A stretch of DNA of 64,000 nucleotides, from the NCBI GenBank assembly GCA_037903475.1, contig JBAJFG010000231.1, forward strand, positions 137,501 through 201,500, written 5' to 3'. The position numbers were made by a program, and so were the translations under genes. Under the pieces are notes generated by a model, which was given only the letters and a program-made list of their open reading frames with translations, did not search any database and was not told where the DNA came from. Below are positions 12,442-64,000 of this stretch, piece by piece. The DNA is from Ancylostoma caninum. Lineage: Eukaryota > Nematoda > Chromadorea > Rhabditida > Ancylostomatidae. The first letter of the stretch is position 1. Each line of letters starts with the position of its first letter.

Positions 12442-13433
12442 TCTGTATATACAAAAGTGAAAGTTTGTGTATGTGTGTGTTTGTGTTTGTGTGTATGTTC
12501 CTTATAGAAATCGCGGAGGATGAACCGATCCAGACCAAATTTTGCATACAGGCCCAGCGGGGGCTGGCGGAGGTTATAGGTTATAGGCTACTTTTGACCT
12601 GATCTCATCGATTGATTTATCGATTATATCGATTTTTCACTATTTTTGTCCAGGGGTGATGAGGACCCTACTAGCGTCCTTCAATATGCTGAACACGATT
12701 TTCACAGCCGTTTTGCATGGCGGTATCGATTTATTAATTTATCGATTTTTTTGCTTTCCTCGGGCATCGGTGAGGAGATGCCCACTGCAGTTTTCGAATG
12801 TGTTGAAGACGAATATGACAATTCTTTTCAGTGACGGTATCGATTTATTGATTTTACCGATTTCTTGCTTTCGCTCGGGCATCGGTGAGGAGATGCCCAC
12901 TACAGTTTTCGAATGTGTTGAAGACGAATATGACAACCCTTTTCAGTGACGGTATCGATTTATTGACTTTATCGACTTTTTGCAACTTTCGCTCGGGGAT
13001 CGATGAGGACATGCCCACTGGAGTTTTCGAATATGCTGAACACAATTATAACCGTTTTGAATGACGATATCGATTCAATGATTTTATCGATTTTTCACAG
13101 CTTCTACTCAGGGGTCAGTGAGGACATGTCTACTGGAATTATGCGCTTTTCCGCTGCTTCTCAGGAACGAGTAAGAGCGCATTTACTGAGGTTCTCAAAG
13201 ATGTTGATCGCAAATATGGCATGCTTTTTCCATAAAGTTATTATCCAAATAACTTCACTATTTCATTTTTCGCCAATATGTCGGTTAAGTAAGGGTCATT
13301 CAGGTCCGTCAGCATGCTAATCATCAAAATGATGAGCATTTTCAATGGATTAACCGGTAGTAGCAGATTTCCTCATCAATGTGAAATAGCCGGGGTAGTA
13401 GAACACCCGAGCGAAGCCGGGCATACCGTCTAG
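12442..13433 (+). mobile_element. Non-autonomous Helitron-like element, 992 bp
   Basis: The 5' end is TCTGTATATACAAAAGTG, preceded by A. It is followed by a GT-rich tract and TTCCTTATAGAAATCGCGGA, the same block seen in the other copies. The 3' end has an ACCCG..CGGG hairpin within CACCCGAGCGAAGCCGGG, a short spacer and CTAG, followed by T. TC at the 5' end, a hairpin plus CTRR at the 3' end, and insertion between A and T are Helitron hallmarks. The middle carries about three tandem units of about 115-118 bp (GATGCCCACT..GTTTTCGAA..TATCGATTTATTGA). No Rep/helicase is encoded. Confidence 0.7.
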
Positions 13434-13982
13434 TTTATTATAATCCAGCAAGACATGATTATAATAAGAGCTCAAGCGATTGAAAGTAGTCAAATCATCT
13501 AACTTTTCAAGAATTTGACATTGTTTTTAATCTTGACAGATTCATCTGATTCCAGACCTGTTGCATATGTAAGTTCTCCGGTGCGGCTATCAGCGTTAAC
13601 AGCAAATTTGTGCACTTCCCCTGTGCAAAGAAACATGGTTAGTTATTTCTTTTCTTGTTACTGCGTCTGTCATGGTTCATTTATTGCGTGCTTCAGTTTC
13701 CTTAGTAGTATCAGGATAGTTTTTGATACTCTATTACTATCATCGCTTTTTATAGGAGAACATAGGACTCTTCCCCAGTTTTTTTTTTGAATATTTTTGG
13801 TAAGAAAATATGCGTTTCTGACATAGAGGTGCAAAAGGTCCGGCTCGCAGAGCTGAATGAAACTTATCTGGCTTGAATCTTTGTTTGTCTAGCTGCTACA
13901 GTATATGTTTTATTGCTGCCCTCGATTCTTAAAATGGAAATCTCACCACACTACTATATCGTTGAAGTACCCGTTCGTCAGC

Positions 13983-14056
13983 GATGGGGTGGCCGAGTGC
14001 TGGATGCTGGACTGTGAGGCATACGATCGAGCGTTTGAACCCCGTCATGAGCACCC
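13983..14056 (+). pseudogene. tRNA-like sequence (decayed, Ser/Leu-like A box)
   Basis: GGTGGCCGAGTG resembles the A box of a class II tRNA, and GCGTTTGAACCCC about 37 bases later resembles a B box. Spacing fits an internal pol III promoter. The acceptor and anticodon stems do not pair well and there is no credible variable arm, so this is not an active tRNA. It may be a SINE head or a captured tRNA inside the foldback. Confidence 0.45.
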
Positions 14057-14453
14057 ACTTTGTATCCTTGTTTTTTAGTCCTCCTACGTTGTTGAAATCA
14101 AATTTGAAAGGTTAGAATACAATACCTATACTCACTGACGTACCAGCCATGGAATAACTACACCATATCAGACGTAGTTTACTCCCTCGATTAACCCTTT
14201 TTGCTTTGAACGCTTCATTGTTTGTATGCACCGTTGTTGCCAGTGAATGTTTTCTCAATTTTAATTTTTTTTTGTTTCGAATGAAAAGTTCGCTATTTTA
14301 TACCAACTCAGTGGAAAACTGTACGTAGGAACTGTAGGTATATGTATTGTCTTCTAACCTTTTAAATTTGATTTCAACAACATAGGAGGAATAGAAACGA
14401 GGATGCAAAAGGGATGCTCATGACCGGGTTCACGCTCGCGATCCTCTGCTTAA

Positions 14454-14801
14454 AGGCAGCAGGAGCTGAAATTCTCGACTCTGAGCTGAGCTGCGGGTGG
14501 TGAAGAACAGACTTGGCACATCATAAATGTGAAGCGAACACAGACAAAGGGAAAACGGAATGCATTCAATTCACAGGGTTTCATGGCGGGACTCGGCCAA
14601 AACCACGCGTCGCAATGGCTTTCGCGCCGGGGAAAACTCGTCCGCGCGCGAACACGGCCAGGCCTGTTCGCGACGAATGTTCCATTTTCTCTACAGGTAA
14701 GCCATCATTGTCTGTGTTCGTTTCACATTTATGATGTGCTGAATCTGTACTTCATCACCCACAGCTCAGCTCGGAGTCGAGGATTTCAGCTCCTGCTGCC
14801 T
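14454..14801. mobile_element. TTAA-flanked MITE (AGGCAGC..GCTGCCT), copy 1
   Basis: The inverted ends are AGGCAGCAGGAGCTGAAAT and its complement, continuing with few mismatches for about 40 bp. TTAA flanks both sides (14450-14453 and 14802-14805). A second inverted block near TCATAAATGTGAA/TTCACATTTATGA lies further in. It is inserted in the right arm of the 13828-15003 foldback, so it is younger than that element. No open frame of a transposase is seen. Confidence 0.85.
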
Positions 14802-16561
14802 TTAAAAGTGCAGTATCTTCCGCACTCGGCCATCCCGTCGCTAACGGACGGGTGCTGCAACGCATATAGTAGTGTGGTGGGATTTCTATTCTTTGGAACG
14901 GAGGCGAGGGCAGTAAGGAAATATACACTGCAGCAGTTTCTCAAACAAAGATTCAAGCCAGATAGGTTTCATTCCGATCTGCGAGCCGGGCCTCTTGCAC
15001 CTTCCTTGTGAATAGATTGCAGGTGTGAACGGCACATTTGTCTTATTTTCAGGTTACAAAATGGATCGATTTTTGCTGAACATAAGTTCTCAATAGACTA
15101 CAAGCGAGATTGTTTATTGTTATATATTTTGAGTGTATGTCGCTGTTTTGTAGCTTTTTTTATTTCCTCTCTTCCAGTGTTATATATAATTTTCGTTCTT
15201 CTCATTCTATGGAATCTTGATACATGTCCATCCATAACAACCATACAGTGTTCCCTACACGTTCCCCCTAAAACTTCCATTCTTGTGAAAAATTCGACAA
15301 AGGCAATAATTTGATACTGACGTGCGAAATACTTGCCGTAGTCGTGTTTGGCTTACCAAATAGTCCTGTTGGGCACGTTGTCGATATTTTCATGTAAAAT
15401 GGTTGTCATACCCGTGTTCAGCATATTGGAGAACCGAACAGGCATATCTACACCGACATTATGTACAAATGATCAAATTTCCGTGTTTCGGAGAACTGTC
15501 CACCCACGCTGGGTATGGCGCGGCATCTCAACCCGCTGTGCGCACGCACGCACAAAGTCACAAATTTTCTGTAAGGTATATAGATGCGATTTGTTCGTAG
15601 CTCAGTTGCAAACATGAATGCTTTTCTAAATTCAGTGATTAATCCATTCTCATCGTTGCAATATTGGAAAAGCGGGCACAGGTGGTTGCAGTCCAATTCA
15701 TCTCAAAGCTTCTCTAAGTCTTTGAAGAACAGTGAAAAAAAACTTTGTAAAGGGTTGAAAAGCACTGAGACTCCAGAATCTGGCCAACTGCGATATTTTC
15801 GAAGGTGGATGTAGGGTAGTGAGCCGCGGATGCTTATCCCCATCTGCGCCAGACTATACTACATTCTCTAAAGAATAAGGAAACAAGTTGCTCACAAAAA
15901 AACAAAACTGAAGCTGCAGAGCCGGGAAGAGACTAAAGGGGCTAGCAGACTTTTGCCGCGGCGACAGTTGCCCATGGTTAAGCGTAGGCTAGCGATTTCA
16001 CAGCGGCGTCGCCGCGGCAAGACTCCGGCGACGAGAGCTTGCACACCTTTTTGTCGCGGCGGCGCCCAGCAGCGCGTAGTAAGGTGTGGCAGTGGGGATA
16101 TTTTGTGGTTGGGCGACAACTTTTGCCGCGCACCCAATTTAGCCGTGGGTGCGGCGGCGCCGCTGCGACAAAAGTATGCAAGCCCCTTGAAGGCGGTGTC
16201 CAGGCAAGATCTTTGAGCTTGAGTGCTCATTAGATTATGATAGCGGGTGGGCTTCACAGGCAATTGCCAAAGTTTCAGCGAAAAAGTCGCAGAAATAAGC
16301 GAGATATCCGCCTTAGACCCAGTACCCAAACCGATCTCCAGTGCCAAGCCCGCCCACCCGGCTTCTGCCATTTCGCGCGTGGAATTGGTGTAATGTCGAG
16401 CATTGATGGAAAATGTCAAGTCGATTATGGCTCTCTACTGTGATTGATTCATCTCTGTGTATGCGTCTCAAGTTTGCGTATGTTCAAAACATTCAGGTAC
16501 TGCTGCTCAACGCTCCGGTTCTTCATTTTAGGTGATCTTGGATCTACGGTTTACGGATCTA

Positions 16562-17469
16562 CAGGGTGCGCGCAAATTGTTGGCGCGTGGTTTTTTGAGC
16601 TCCAATCAGGAAGGATTGAGCGAAATCACAAGTCATGTTATAGGTGTCCTTCCTTGAGTCATCTCTATCGTAGACATTAGCTGGTTTCCCAAATGACCTT
16701 TTCCTTTGCCTACACAGGCTTCAGGAAATCTCCTGGTCAAGTCGCTGGTGGCACGGGGTCGGTGACAGGGCCCTTCCTTCCAAGATTTTTTGAAGAAGAC
16801 TTTAGAAAACTCCGACCATACATGTATGATAGGTCACGGCTAAGTCTCAACTACATTGCGCTCACCGTTGATTGTACCACCAAATGATTACCATGCTGAA
16901 AACAGCCGTTGAGCCTAACAGACCGTTTTTGCTTCTTTTTTTTTGCGAACTCAGGACTATTAATCATCAGATGAGCAAATATAGAAGTTGTTTCGGAACC
17001 GTGGAAAACTCCCAATTCTACCAGTAAAAAGTGGCTTTTGCAAACTCGTCCGTCCCCAGTTTGCAAGGCGAAATTCGTTCAAAATTGGTTTTACGGTGAT
17101 TTCCTTGAAGTTTGGCTTGAAGGGATTGTCCACGTAACTCACTGTATTGGCAATCTTATGAGCTCCGCTCTGGATATGTTAGTGAGCAAGGTCTATAGTA
17201 CTAAATGGATAGGAACAGACTGGCTGAAGTTCGTCCCTGAAGAATCCTGAAAATTTTTCCTGAAATAACACTTAGCGTGTCAAGGGTGGTCTGAGCTGAG
17301 AGCTTCTCCAAGCCTTTATAGACCTAGAAAGAGGTCACCCGGCAAACTTGCTGATATTTACTGTAGGTATTGTTCCAGCAAACATACCCACAACACGGCC
17401 TATGAATTCGCTCAATCACCGCTGATTGCGGCTCAAAAAATCACGCGCCAATAATTTGTGCGCACCCTG
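16562..17469. mobile_element. Tc1/mariner-like MITE, 908 bp
   Basis: Left end CAGGGTGCGCGCAAATTGTT and right end complementary to CAGGGTGCGCACAAATTATT, followed inside by matching GGCGCGTGATTTTTTGAGC blocks. A TA dinucleotide flanks each side (16560-16561, 17470-17471). The interior has no recognisable transposase. Terminal repeats run for at least 40 bp. Confidence 0.8.
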
Positions 17470-17924
17470 TATACCTCATGGAGTGGTCGATGATTACATT
17501 ACGGAGGTGGTTATTCCTATACTGTAGATCGGGCAGCGAAATATTTTGATAATCAATCTCGACCTCCAATTAGTTACCATGATACCGAGAAATGGCGAAA
17601 AGGAAAAACTTATTTTGTGAAAAGGACAGTTCCTGCACTGTCAGCATATATTGCTGACAACAGCAATAATCGAAACTTACCTGTTCTTGTTCGAACTACT
17701 CAAAAGTGTTATAGCAAGATACGAACCCCTGAAGGAAAACGAATTGACTTACTGAAGCCAAAACTTAAATTGCTCAAGTGGAAAAAATCACTGATTTAGG
17801 ATACCACTACAGCAACTCTCTTGAGTTTTCTGATCATTACACTTATGTAAGCAGAAAGGCCTTCTTACGCACATAGACATTCAAAGGTTTATCGATCAGG
17901 GACGAAAACATTCTTATACAAGCA

Positions 17925-19923
<1,999 letters not shown>

Positions 19924-19944
19924 TTATCTATATATACAGATATA

Positions 19945-20413
19945 GATCATATGTGAGACCAATTGTCGAATGCGGTACAACTGTTTTTGCTCCACATGAG
20001 AAGAAAGACTTGATGAAGATTGAAAGCATACAAAGTAATTACACAAGAAAGTCAATGATACGAGATCGGGGATTTCAATACTCTGATATTCCAGAGTCTA
20101 CGCAACGAAATAAGTTACATAGTCTTCATTCCTTAAGTTCTCGGAGGGAATTGTTTGGTGTATGTTCTGTGTCCAAGATAGTTTCCAAATGTACAAAATT
20201 CGATTAACAAATTTTTACAAACTTTTGCCATCCAAGACAGGGAGGACTTCCCTTCAAGATTTCATATCCGAAACAAAAAGAACAATAAGACAGCAATCAT
20301 CTATTGCTCGTGCAGGGTCCGCATTTTTGCAATTAAGGACAAGTTTGACACCCTGCTGCAAAAATTTTGCATTGTTCAAACGAATCGCTGGGCGTGCCCT
20401 TCTAAAGAATTAG
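19945..20413 (+). pseudogene. LINE reverse transcriptase C-terminal remnant
   Basis: Translation from about 19950 reads RPIVECGTTVFAPHEKKDL, then MKIESIQSNYTRK and LHSLSSRRELFG. This is the region after the RT domain in CR1/jockey-type retrotransposons (RPILEYG..W.P....D...E..Q). A frame change near 20160-20200 leads into FYKLLPSKTGRT and AGSAFLQLRTSLTP, which continues the same C-terminal region. The catalytic RT part is missing, so it is a 5'-truncated, frameshifted copy. Confidence 0.65.
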
Positions 20414-20541
20414 CTTGTGTGCTTATATGTATACTTTGTAGTATATTTTTTCATAATCAGCTGTAATTTTCTTAAATAGTTTGTATTATATCGTGATGTA
20501 ACTCTATCTCACGACTATCTTGAATAGTTGTAATAAATCTA

Positions 20542-21403
20542 CAGCAGCGAGCAAAAAGATTGCAACTTTTGATTTTTCGTCCATAACTCCTTTCAAGGAA
20601 GAGCCTGGAGGTTCAAATTTTTATAAGAGTTATAGGTACACATTTGAGGCAGGATTGCGTTAAAATTCCCTTACTCCATCGACTTCTTGTTTTTTTAAGA
20701 AACATTTTTCTTAGAGAAGTCGAAATCTGTACTTTGGGACCATTCGCGAAATTTTACAAAATGGCGCGAATCCATGTGTACATAGCAATATTCTAGGAAC
20801 CCAGTAGCATCTTCAGCACAAATAGGCTCCTTAACTAATCTTTCTCTCCAAGCCAGAAAAAAATTCCAAACTTTTTTTGCGTGAGGTGCACAATTGGCTG
20901 TATTGTAACAAGCCGGAATATTTCAGAATTCCGAGAGAGCAATGAATTGCATTCAAACTTAGCACCTGTAACTAAACTTATAGAACCGTCAGCAGCAGCT
21001 ATCCCTTTTAAAGAGAGATGATAGAGGGAGCCAGGGTGATAGAAACATCCACAGAGAAGCACTGCTAAACTAATCCCACATAGTCTCCGTAGATGTCAAC
21101 CAGCGCATGCACAGTTTCTAGCGTACATGGGTTGATCCTGCTACAAGAAGTCAACTTGTGGTAATATCTTGATGACAGACGTCATTTTGTAAAATTTTGC
21201 GAATGGTCCCACAATACAGATTTCGACTTCTGTGAGGAAAATTTTTCTTAAAAAACAATAAGTCAATGGAGTAAAGGAGTTTTAACGCACTCCTACCTCA
21301 AATGTGTACCTACAACTCCCATAAAAATTTGAACCTCCAGGCTCTTCTTTGAAAGGAGTTATGGACGAAAAACCAATAGTTGCAATCTTCTTGCTCGCTA
21401 CTG
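20542..21403. mobile_element. TA-flanked element with ~200-bp inverted termini
   Basis: The ends are CAGCAGCGAGCAAAAAGATT and the complement of CAGTAGCGAGCAAGAAGATT, flanked by TA (20540-20541 and 21404-21405). The inverted arms extend about 230 bp each, through AACTCCTTTCAAGGAAGAGC and CGAAATCTGTA blocks, leaving a ~400-bp unique middle. The termini resemble Tc1-type ends. No transposase is evident. The element ends about 450 bases downstream of the carboxypeptidase stop codon. Confidence 0.8.
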
Positions 21404-21858
21404 TATCTATCTATTTATTCAATTGTGGCAGCAAACTGGCGCTATCGATCGATGAAAAATTTCTCTGCGCCCTCTACTGACGAGAGGGAGAGAGAGCTGT
21501 CAGACATCTCGTCCAAATTTGTTAAGAAGGATCTCAGAAAAGAGTTATTCCGAGGGTTCTTTGATCTGTAAGTTTCGTATCTGGAATGAACGAGCCAAAC
21601 TGGCCTAGAAACCACAGAAACCGAATATTCGAAAGTTTTGCAATTCATTAATTTAAAACGAACAGAAATCAACATTTATCACTGAACACAAATAGAAATT
21701 TTGTGTGCACGTGAAACTGCGTGTTGGTTGGTTCAACAGCGTTGGGCGGATGTTGACGCGGTTAGGAGGATAGACTCGTAGTAGCTTAAGAATGATGGAG
21801 ATCATAGAACACGATTTCTTTTCAATTCTGTCCGTTCATATCGAGGGAACCGTTCTTG

Positions 21859-61367
<39,509 letters not shown>

Positions 61368-61882
61368 CACGGCGCTTGGAGGCAGAATGGGCCCCGTCAC
61401 CGATGGCGGATCGATGCGGTGACGTCGTCGGCGGAGCCGCTGAGGAGCCGACGACGAGCTCGACTCCCTTGGCCCACGCACGAGCGCACGCACCGGGGAA
61501 ACCAGCGCCGCCTCCAATGACATTGGGATCGCAAAAAAATTAACTGTGGCCAAGTGGCTACTCAAACTCCGTGACAGATCCCTCGCTCCACCGTTTCAAT
61601 CTAGAAACCAACTTGAACCAGGTCCCTTTCTCAACAACCGTAAAAGTCGAATCTGGCACCACTTAGGACTAACTATTTCAATCTAGGCAGCATAATTTAA
61701 TTCAACTTTATCACTAATTAACTTAAATGAATCAATGTGATGTAATCCAGTTCGCCGCAGAGTTGAACTAAGTCCTTGCTTCAAATTTTGAAAACTCTCC
61801 TTAGAACGGGTCGTAAAAGTCTACTAACGTATGTACGCGATGAAAAGAACAACTCTCTGTCAATTTGTCTCATACAAATTAA

Positions 61883-62617
61883 AGGCAGCACCCACGATAA
61901 TCTTCACCTTCGAACTTTTGAGAGTTTTCGAACCTCAGGCATTGTCCCGACAATTCTGTGATGGAAATGCTGTCAAAAACTCCGCATTTCATGAGATATC
62001 ACAAGTATAACATCAGTTCAACAGTTCGAACCCAGCCCGCTAGTACGAGTTGACCTGCTGCGCAGAAATAGCCGTGGGGCGATATTGGAACGAATCAGCT
62101 GCTCTCATATATAATCGCTCAGCTTTTCTTTGAAATACCATTCTTACACTACTTTGGCTGCAGCTGTCTGTTTGCATTCTAATCTTACTTTTCACCAGTT
62201 GTTTTCCGTTTTCTCTTTTCATAACAACCATTTCTTCCTATTTTGTGTGTTTGTACTATTTCTTTTCCATTCTTTCCCACTTGTACTCGTTTTTTCTTGA
62301 CCAGTAAGTCTGTGCAGCCCACACTTCATTTTCTTCTGATTTCTGTTTTTTTCTGACTTGAATATGCTGCAAAACCACGAAAATATCCAAATCCGTCGAG
62401 GAAATACGTGGCGATCAAGTCAGTGTTATCGACTTTTTGCCCTACCCCATGCCTGACAACTCGACCGTTTTGTTCAATCGCAGCAAATTCAGAGTATCCG
62501 AAGATTGTTTTCTTGTGACTTTCAAGTGGAATTGAACCTCTTATTCGTGTTCTTCATGGTCGAAAACCCAAGGTTATTTTGAAATCTTGGAGTTGAAAAT
62601 TTCCGTGGGTGCTGCCT
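61883..62617. mobile_element. TTAA-flanked MITE, copy 5
   Basis: AGGCAGCACCCACG at the left and CGTGGGTGCTGCCT at the right are perfect inverted ends, flanked by TTAA (61879-61882, 62618-62621). It lies 0.5 kb upstream of the carboxypeptidase start codon, so it may fall in or near that gene's promoter. Confidence 0.88.
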
Positions 62618-62621
62618 TTAA

Positions 62622-64000
62622 CTCTGTTTCGATCAAAGCCATATCAGCAGTCTTTTTTTTGGTGGGGGGGGGGGGAGGGGAACGAATACCACAACGAATT
62701 CTTTTGTTCGCTTTCAATCGAAATGGCTGAGGTGTTGAGGGTATTACAGAATCTCCCAAAAAGGAAACCATTTGACCTATTCATCAAATTCTGAGTGTTT
62801 TAACATCCGAATTCAACTAGATCGGATATTAAAATAACACAACTTTTGAATTATTCGAATATTCCATTAAAAAATACTCGTTCGAATACCAATCAATTAG
62901 GTTGTCAGATAAGTTTCTCTCCCAAGTATTAAAGGTTTATGAAGGATAGAAATAGGGGATGATTGGGACAGCTTCGATCACTGCAGGTAAGCTCCTCCCC
63001 TAGCGGTGAGGCCCCGCCCACTTCGTTTATTTCTCAGTTATCTGGGTAGTGAGTCAACGAGTAGCGCTGGTATCCGCTGTAGAAGGTGCAAACGTTCCAA
63101 GTCACATCTCGATTTTCACAAAGGAAAAACGGCACAAGTGTCGAAAATGACTATTTTTGAAGGTTGGTACTGACTTCCGTGTACTTCTGCACACTGAGGA
63201 AGAAAAGTGTTCTCGACTGAGTACGAACACTTGGCCAATCACTGAGAAAGGAAGGAAGTACAAATAATTGTAAGAAGAGCGGAAACTCATTTCGTGACAT
63301 CATATCAATTATATCTATAGGGGAAACTCCCAACGTACGTAGACAGGAGTCGACTCGCGGCGCGGCTCTCATCGGCAGAGATGCAGGCGCTCACTATGCT
63401 GAGCTCCCGTGACTCTGCCCAAGAGAACCGCGCCGCGGTCCTGACTCTTGACACTGTCCGTTTGGAGTTCTCTGTAGGTTGTTGTTTTAGCATAGAGCTT
63501 GATTTCACTTTTCAAAATAGAGCGCACCTCTATAGAGGAAAGAATTGTGATCTCTTGTTTCAAAGAAGCCGAAGGCCCTTTGGAAAATAAGATTTTAGCA
63601 ATATGAGTACGAAGATACCTTGAGGAATGAGAACTTCGAACCAATTTTCCACAGGAAGCATATTGATAACGGGCGTAACACTGAAGTCATGATTGATCAT
63701 CTAGGCCTCTTTGGCAAACGTATTCAGTAATACCACTTTCAGCCGATCTGAACATCGAAAATGGACGAATCACGAAGCAGGAAATTAATCGCGTCTTAGC
63801 GAATCGTCGCAGAGCTTTTTTCAGGGCGACATAAACACATTATTGAAAGCAAAATACTACTCCAGTTGGAAGTTTTGTTACTCCATCTGCTTTCATGGCT
63901 AGTTTATCGTTCCTGAATAAAATAAGCCACGTCTCGTGCATTAACTGTATACTGCGTTTCATAACTATACGACCACTTTATTTTTTGCAGCTGTGTGTGG
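62622..64000. other. Upstream intergenic sequence
   Basis: No supported gene. A G-rich tract lies near 62662-62680 and a short MITE at 63315-63477. Open frames here are below 95 codons and lack recognisable motifs. Confidence 0.5.
63315..63477. mobile_element. Short MITE (copy 2)
   Basis: Same family as 27879-28052. Starts TAGGGGAAACTCCCAACGTACG-like (first 20 bases visible at 63318) and ends CCGTTTGGAGTTCTCTGTA. It shares the core ACTATGCTGAGCTCCCGTGA and the GCGCCGCGGTC palindrome. About 160 bp. Confidence 0.75.

Larger units (their letters stand above)
13828..15003. repeat. Large foldback element containing a tRNA-like sequence
   Basis: The left arm (about 13828-14140) starts with GGTGCAAAAGGTCCGGCTCG. 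It pairs with a right arm ending GAGCCGGGCCTCTTGCACC at about 15003. The right arm is split by a TTAA-flanked MITE (14454-14801). Removing the MITE restores arm continuity: AACCGGGTTCACGCTCG before it, ACTCGGCCATCCCGTCGC after it. The loop is about 14140-14335. The left arm includes the tRNA-like sequence at 13983-14056, so the right arm holds its decayed complement. Confidence 0.75.

Noticed and set aside
12720..13130. CRISPR-like array of repeats
   Set aside because: The units are contiguous ~115-bp tandem copies with no unique spacers, inside a eukaryotic Helitron-like element.
13983..14056. Functional tRNA gene
   Set aside because: A- and B-box-like sequences are present but acceptor and anticodon stems do not pair; kept only as tRNA-like.
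17617..17799. 60-codon Lys-rich open frame
   Set aside because: No family recognised, no splice partners, and it sits among repeats; not supported as a gene.
61368..61565. N-terminal extension of the carboxypeptidase (start at 61523 or 61565)
   Set aside because: It is open and in frame, but would place an Arg-rich stretch before the signal peptide; treated as 5' UTR pending transcript data.

Overview
The window is eukaryotic and almost certainly from a parasitic clade V (strongylid or hookworm-like) nematode. The evidence is a nematode vitellogenin with vit-type promoter sites, an EGL-21/carboxypeptidase E gene in small exons with short TTTCAG-type acceptors, and dense nematode-style DNA transposon debris. 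I see only two functional protein-coding genes, both on the minus strand. Nearly everything else is introns and intergenic DNA built from transposons. No rRNA, intact tRNA, CRISPR array or prokaryotic-type operon is present.

Layout. 1-2331 lies downstream of vitellogenin and holds one foldback element. 2332-8806 is a complete six-exon vitellogenin gene (about 1676 aa), with TATA-like, GATA and TGTCAAT sites directly upstream (8842-8951). 8807-21858 is intergenic: foldback elements, Helitron-like elements (one copy 992 bp, and one head-to-head pair fused through a ~600-bp AC microsatellite), TA-flanked MITEs, and the tail of a dead LINE. 21859-61367 is one 13-exon gene for a 476-aa M14 carboxypeptidase (EGL-21/CPE). 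Every exon phase joins, and all metal-binding and catalytic residues are present. Its 1.4 kb of coding sequence is spread over 39.5 kb because the introns are filled with an RTE-like retroelement, two or three mariners, hAT-like elements with 8-bp duplications, TTAA-flanked MITEs, nested Helitron-like elements, and large palindromes carrying tRNA-like sequences. 61368-64000 is upstream sequence with another TTAA-flanked element and a short MITE.

The genes are functionally unrelated: yolk provisioning in the intestine, and neuropeptide maturation in neurons. The novel material is in the mobile fraction: a five-member TTAA-flanked 'AGGCA' MITE family, Helitron-like elements carrying ~115-bp internal tandem units and a GT tract at a fixed place, two large palindromes with tRNA-like A/B boxes, and an inverted pair of TATA-plus-hairpin modules. 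Exon joins were done by eye from splice sites, phase and family similarity. No alignment, RNA-seq or database search was available.
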